Assembly: GCA_947175045.1 (NCBI GenBank)
Contig: CAMWLH010000085.1
Coordinates: forward strand, 1 to 8,026
Direction of reading: 5' to 3'
DNA from: an uncultured Clostridia bacterium
GTDB taxonomy: Bacteria > Bacillota > Clostridia > Oscillospirales > Ruminococcaceae
Length of the DNA stretch: 8,026 bases
This document shows, one piece after another, positions 5,144 through 8,026 of the stretch. Both the position numbers and the translations under genes were made by a program. Within the stretch, counting starts at the first letter, position 1, and each line of letters opens with the position of its first letter. The notes beneath the pieces are model-generated. The model was not told the origin of the DNA and made no database searches. It was given only the letters and a program-made list of their open reading frames with translations.

Positions 5144-7073
5144 AAAAGAGCTGATGGAGCAGGAGCCCGCTCATATGCGCAAAAAGCCCGCATTTAAGCT
5201 GAACGGCATGGTAATGGGCAGACTTTTCGGATATATGAAGCCGTTTAAGGTGCAGCTTGTCTTTGTGGCTGTAAGCATTGTGCTGAGCAGCGTGGCGAGC
5301 GTGGCTTCCTCGCTGTTTATAAAGACCCTTATCGACGACTATATCATGCCGCTTATAGGAGTGGAAAACCCCGATTTCTCGGGACTTATATCCGCCATTA
5401 CGGGCATGATAGTGATATTCCTTGTGGGAATAATCTGCACGCTGTGCTACAACCGTCTTATGGCTAACGTTTCGCAGGGAGTGCTGAAAAATATCCGCGA
5501 CGAGATGTTCAGCCATATGCAGACCCTTCCCATAAAATACTTTGACACCCACACCCACGGCGACGTAATGAGCTATTACACCAACGACACCGACGCTCTG
5601 CGCCAGATGATATCTCAGACGCTGCCGCAGGTGCTGGCTTCGCTGGTAACGATAGTTTCCGTTTTCGCGTCTATGCTGAGCATTTCGATATGGCTCACGC
5701 TTATCGTGGTGGCGTTTCTGGTAGTCATGTTCTTTACCACGGGAAAGATCGCGGCGCGCTCGGGCACATATTTTATGCGCCAGCAGAAGTCCCTCGGCAA
5801 CATCAACGGCTATATTGAGGAAATGATAAACGGTCAGCGCGTCGTAAAGGTATTCTGCCACGAGGACAAGGCTAAAGAGGGCTTCGACGAAAAAAATGTC
5901 GATCTTAGCGCGTGCAACTGCCTCGCCAACGCCTACGCGAATGTTCTCATGCCGGTAAACAACTGCATGGGCTATGTATTGTACGTCATTATCGCGGTGG
6001 TGGGCGGAATCCTCACCATAAACGGCGTAACAAATATCGCCTGCTTTTCGCTTGGCGTGCTCACGCTCGGTTCCGTCGCTTCCTTCCTGCAATTGTCAAG
6101 GAGCTTTATAGGACCTATCGGTCAGGTATCGCAGCAGCTCAACTCCGTCGCAATGGCGATGGCGGGCGCGGAGCGTATCTTTACCCTGCTTGATGAGAAA
6201 TCCGAGACCGACGACGGCTACGTTACCCTTGTAAACGCGAAGTACGAGAACGGGCAGCTCACCGAGACCCCCGAGCGCACTCACCTCTGGGCTTGGAAGC
6301 ACCCCCACACCGCGGACGGCTCCGTTACCTATACCGAGCTTAAGGGCGACATAGTGCTGGACGATGTGGATTTCGGCTATACTCCCGACAAAACCGTGCT
6401 GCACAATATCGACGTGTACGCGCAGCCGGGTCAGAAGGTGGCTTTTGTGGGAGCTACCGGCGCGGGAAAGACCACCATAACCAACCTTATCAACCGCTTT
6501 TACGATATCGCGGACGGCAAGATACGCTATGACGGGATAAACATCAACAAGATCAAAAAGGACGATCTGCGGCGCTCCCTCGGCGTGGTATTGCAGGACG
6601 TAAACCTGTTCACGGGCACGGTCATGGATAATCTGCGCTACGGCAAGCCCGACGCTACCGATGAGGAGTGCATTGCCGCCGCGAAGCTCGCGAACGCGGA
6701 CGGATTTATACGAATGCTCCCCGAGGGCTACAACACGGTGCTCAGCGGCGACGGCAGCGGGCTTTCGCAGGGACAGCGGCAGCTTATCTCGATAGCGCGC
6801 GCCGCGGTAGCCGACCCGCCCGTTATGATACTTGACGAGGCGACCTCCTCTATCGATACTCACACTGAGGAGATAGTCCAGCGCGGCATGGACGCTCTTA
6901 TGGAAGGGCGCACGGTGTTCGTTATCGCGCACAGGCTCTCCACCGTCAAGAATTCCGACGTAATAATGGTGCTTGACCACGGGCGGATCATTGAGCGCGG
7001 AAGCCATGAGAAGCTCATTGCCGAAAAGGGGCAGTATTACAGGCTGTACACAGGCGCGTTCGAGCTTGAATGA
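5136..7073 (+). CDS. ABC exporter half-transporter, subunit with catalytic ATP site
   Basis: Predicted 645-aa partner of the preceding subunit, with six membrane helices (about 30-330) and an ATPase domain (about 404-640). Walker A is G439-A-T-G-A-G-K445-T, Walker B ends in D567-E568 with the catalytic glutamate present, and the H-loop has H599. Its signature, L543-S-Q-G-Q547, departs from LSGGQ. In the heterodimer its intact Walker motifs face the canonical signature of the other subunit, making the working site, while its altered signature faces the other's degenerate motifs. The linker between membrane and ATPase domains is about 33 residues longer than in the partner and contains H383-L-W-A-W-K388. 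The gene overlaps its partner by 8 bases, which implies coupled translation in equal amounts. It is the last gene of the operon, followed by a hairpin terminator. Multidrug export is the family's usual role; the substrate is unknown. Confidence 0.92.
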   Translation: MSKKELMEQEPAHMRKKPAFKLNGMVMGRLFGYMKPFKVQLVFVAVSIVLSSVASVASSLFIKTLIDDYIMPLIGVENPDFSGLISAITGMIVIFLVGIICTLCYNRLMANVSQGVLKNIRDEMFSHMQTLPIKYFDTHTHGDVMSYYTNDTDALRQMISQTLPQVLASLVTIVSVFASMLSISIWLTLIVVAFLVVMFFTTGKIAARSGTYFMRQQKSLGNINGYIEEMINGQRVVKVFCHEDKAKEGFDEKNVDLSACNCLANAYANVLMPVNNCMGYVLYVIIAVVGGILTINGVTNIACFSLGVLTLGSVASFLQLSRSFIGPIGQVSQQLNSVAMAMAGAERIFTLLDEKSETDDGYVTLVNAKYENGQLTETPERTHLWAWKHPHTADGSVTYTELKGDIVLDDVDFGYTPDKTVLHNIDVYAQPGQKVAFVGATGAGKTTITNLINRFYDIADGKIRYDGININKIKKDDLRRSLGVVLQDVNLFTGTVMDNLRYGKPDATDEECIAAAKLANADGFIRMLPEGYNTVLSGDGSGLSQGQRQLISIARAAVADPPVMILDEATSSIDTHTEEIVQRGMDALMEGRTVFVIAHRLSTVKNSDVIMVLDHGRIIERGSHEKLIAEKGQYYRLYTGAFELE

Positions 7074-7080
7074 CAAATGG

Positions 7081-7101
7081 GCGGACGGGTATACCGTCCG
7101 C
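7081..7101. terminator. Terminator hairpin between convergent genes
   Basis: GCGGACGG and CCGTCCGC form a perfect 8-bp stem with loop GTATA, seven bases after the stop of the second ABC gene. The plus-strand sequence that follows is T-rich but interrupted (TCTCTGTTATCTG), so termination may be incomplete. It is also six bases past the final stop of the convergent protease gene and may serve both directions. Confidence 0.72.
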
Positions 7102-7107
7102 TCTCTG

Positions 7108-7980
7108 TTATCTGTATTTATTGACAAACTGTATTAAATTTGATGTTATCCGTATCGCATAAAGGTCACCGTAATATGATCCTGAATGTATTCCCACTAC
7201 TGATTTGTCAGAGTTAAGTATAAGAGGTCCTCCACTGCACCCTGATACTGCATAAGCTGTATGAAAAAAATGTTTGGATTGAGACGAAGAATCAATATAT
7301 CCATGACTTATTCAAAATTCATTATGCCAGTCATTTGAAGAAAAAATTTTATCATTTGGGAAACCGTACAAATCAACCTTTGCCGATTTAAGTGTAGTAT
7401 TTGAGGTTGTTTTTAAACCGAAATAACCATCTGAAACATCTGCGGATGTTCTGTATTCATCAGGCATATAGCCTGGAAAGCCCTCTGATGAAACGGTTTT
7501 TCCTCGCCAGCTTATGTCAATGTATATGTCGCCGTTATTAAATATATATTCGTCCTCTGGTTCTTTTACCTCAGACAGTCGATCAATAATATATCTTCTT
7601 TCATCCTTGGTATATAGTGGGTTTGAGTTCATTCCAGGTTCCCACAGTCCGAACTCTTCCAACTCATCCTTTGTGAATGTGCCTATATGATTATCACTGT
7701 GAAAAGCTCCATCGCCCTCATTATGCCCTGCAAGTTCTGCCGGTGGATTTTCCGCAAGCTCATTTTTAACTGTGTCAAGACCATACCCAAGTATGTCGCT
7801 CCAGTGCACAAGTCCGTTTTCATCTGCTTTGCTCTCATTGTCGCTGATGATATCTGCAACGATAAAATTGCCGATTTTAGCTGTATCCTCCTCGTTTTCC
7901 GCAGTCTGTGCCGCCGCTGTAAAGGACAGTGCCATACATGTCGCTAAAGCTATTGCAGTAATTTTTTTGATAATTTTCAT
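7108..7980 (-). pseudogene. Secreted V8-like serine protease, interrupted by in-frame TGA
   Basis: The 290-codon reading frame is broken by TGA at 7314-7312 (codon 223). Translation continues in the same frame for 67 residues to TAA at 7110-7108. This tail has the catalytic-serine motif GCSGGPL (S249), then VVGIHSG and AIRITSNLI, matching the C-terminus of glutamyl-endopeptidase (V8) proteases; VDLYGFPNDK just before the TGA matches the family's GYPGDK region. The N-terminus is a signal peptide: basic KIIKK, a hydrophobic stretch to about 25, and a cleavage site near AAA-Q or QTA-E. An acidic propeptide-like segment follows. The usual TAAHC catalytic-histidine motif is not visible, although YMPDEY and SDGYFGLKT resemble the segment around the catalytic aspartate. 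Start ATG 7980 is preferred over 8007 because it begins the signal peptide; its ribosome site (GAAAGAG) is weak. The gene is more AT-rich than its neighbours. It is probably a pseudogene; sequencing error or a truncated 222-aa product are alternatives. Confidence 0.72.
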
Positions 7981-8026
7981 AAGTATTGATTCTCTTTCAA
8001 AAAACATTTGGTATTATCAACCAATT

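Noticed and set aside
3638..7127. Long minus-strand open frames (3638-5056, 5079-6092, 6096-7127) opposite the ABC genes
   Set aside because: Their translations are rich in His, Tyr and Arg without domains, have no ribosome sites, and lie opposite two unmistakable ABC subunits; they are shadows.
7312..7314. TGA in the protease as selenocysteine or reassigned tryptophan
   Set aside because: No convincing SECIS-like hairpin follows; only a short ATTGA/TCAAT foldback is seen. Three other genes in the window end with TGA, so the standard code is in use.
1..8026. CRISPR array, insertion sequence, phage or defence genes
   Set aside because: No regularly spaced repeats, transposase, integrase or defence-related domains were seen on either strand.

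Overview
The window looks like chromosomal DNA from an anaerobic Gram-positive of the class Clostridia, perhaps a Ruminococcus/Oscillospiraceae-type gut bacterium. The grounds are strong AAGGAGG ribosome binding sites, sigma-A type promoters close to TTGACA/TATAAT, an NfnAB-type flavin/iron-sulfur oxidoreductase, and a MarR-controlled heterodimeric ABC exporter of the kind common in Firmicutes. The species call is inference only.

Left edge (1-222, minus strand): a tRNA-Pro(UGG)-like sequence, cut by the window edge. It aligns base for base with the tRNA-Pro fold, but several stems are mispaired, so it is probably decayed. Yet it sits behind a perfect TTGACA-17-TATAAT promoter. A strong terminator for the next operon follows.

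223-2547 (minus strand): a two-gene operon, nfnA then nfnB, separated by one base, with its own promoter and a hairpin in the 5' leader. The two proteins form a flavin-based oxidoreductase that couples NADH, NADPH and ferredoxin pools. They are often annotated as sulfide dehydrogenase or 'NADPH-dependent glutamate synthase' subunits.

2453-2801: a divergent regulatory region. It holds the nfnAB promoter on the minus strand, and on the plus strand a perfect consensus promoter for a MarR regulator with an 8-bp inverted repeat immediately downstream, a likely operator.

2802-7101 (plus strand): a marR-abcA-abcB operon. A 119-bp gap between marR and the first transporter gene contains two RNA-like foldback structures. 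The two ABC half-transporters overlap and together form one heterodimeric exporter with one degenerate and one catalytic ATP site. A hairpin terminator ends the unit.

7108-7980 (minus strand, convergent): a secreted V8-like (chymotrypsin-fold) serine protease gene that is more AT-rich than its neighbours. It is split by an in-frame TGA. The codons after the TGA still encode the catalytic-serine motif and the typical C-terminus, so the gene is 290 codons long, not the 222-aa protein a simple ORF call gives. The catalytic-histidine motif is not visible either, so it is best treated as a pseudogene.

No mobile element, CRISPR array or clearly novel defence system is visible. The most unusual items are the decayed but strongly promoted tRNA, the interrupted protease, and the structured marR-abcA leader.
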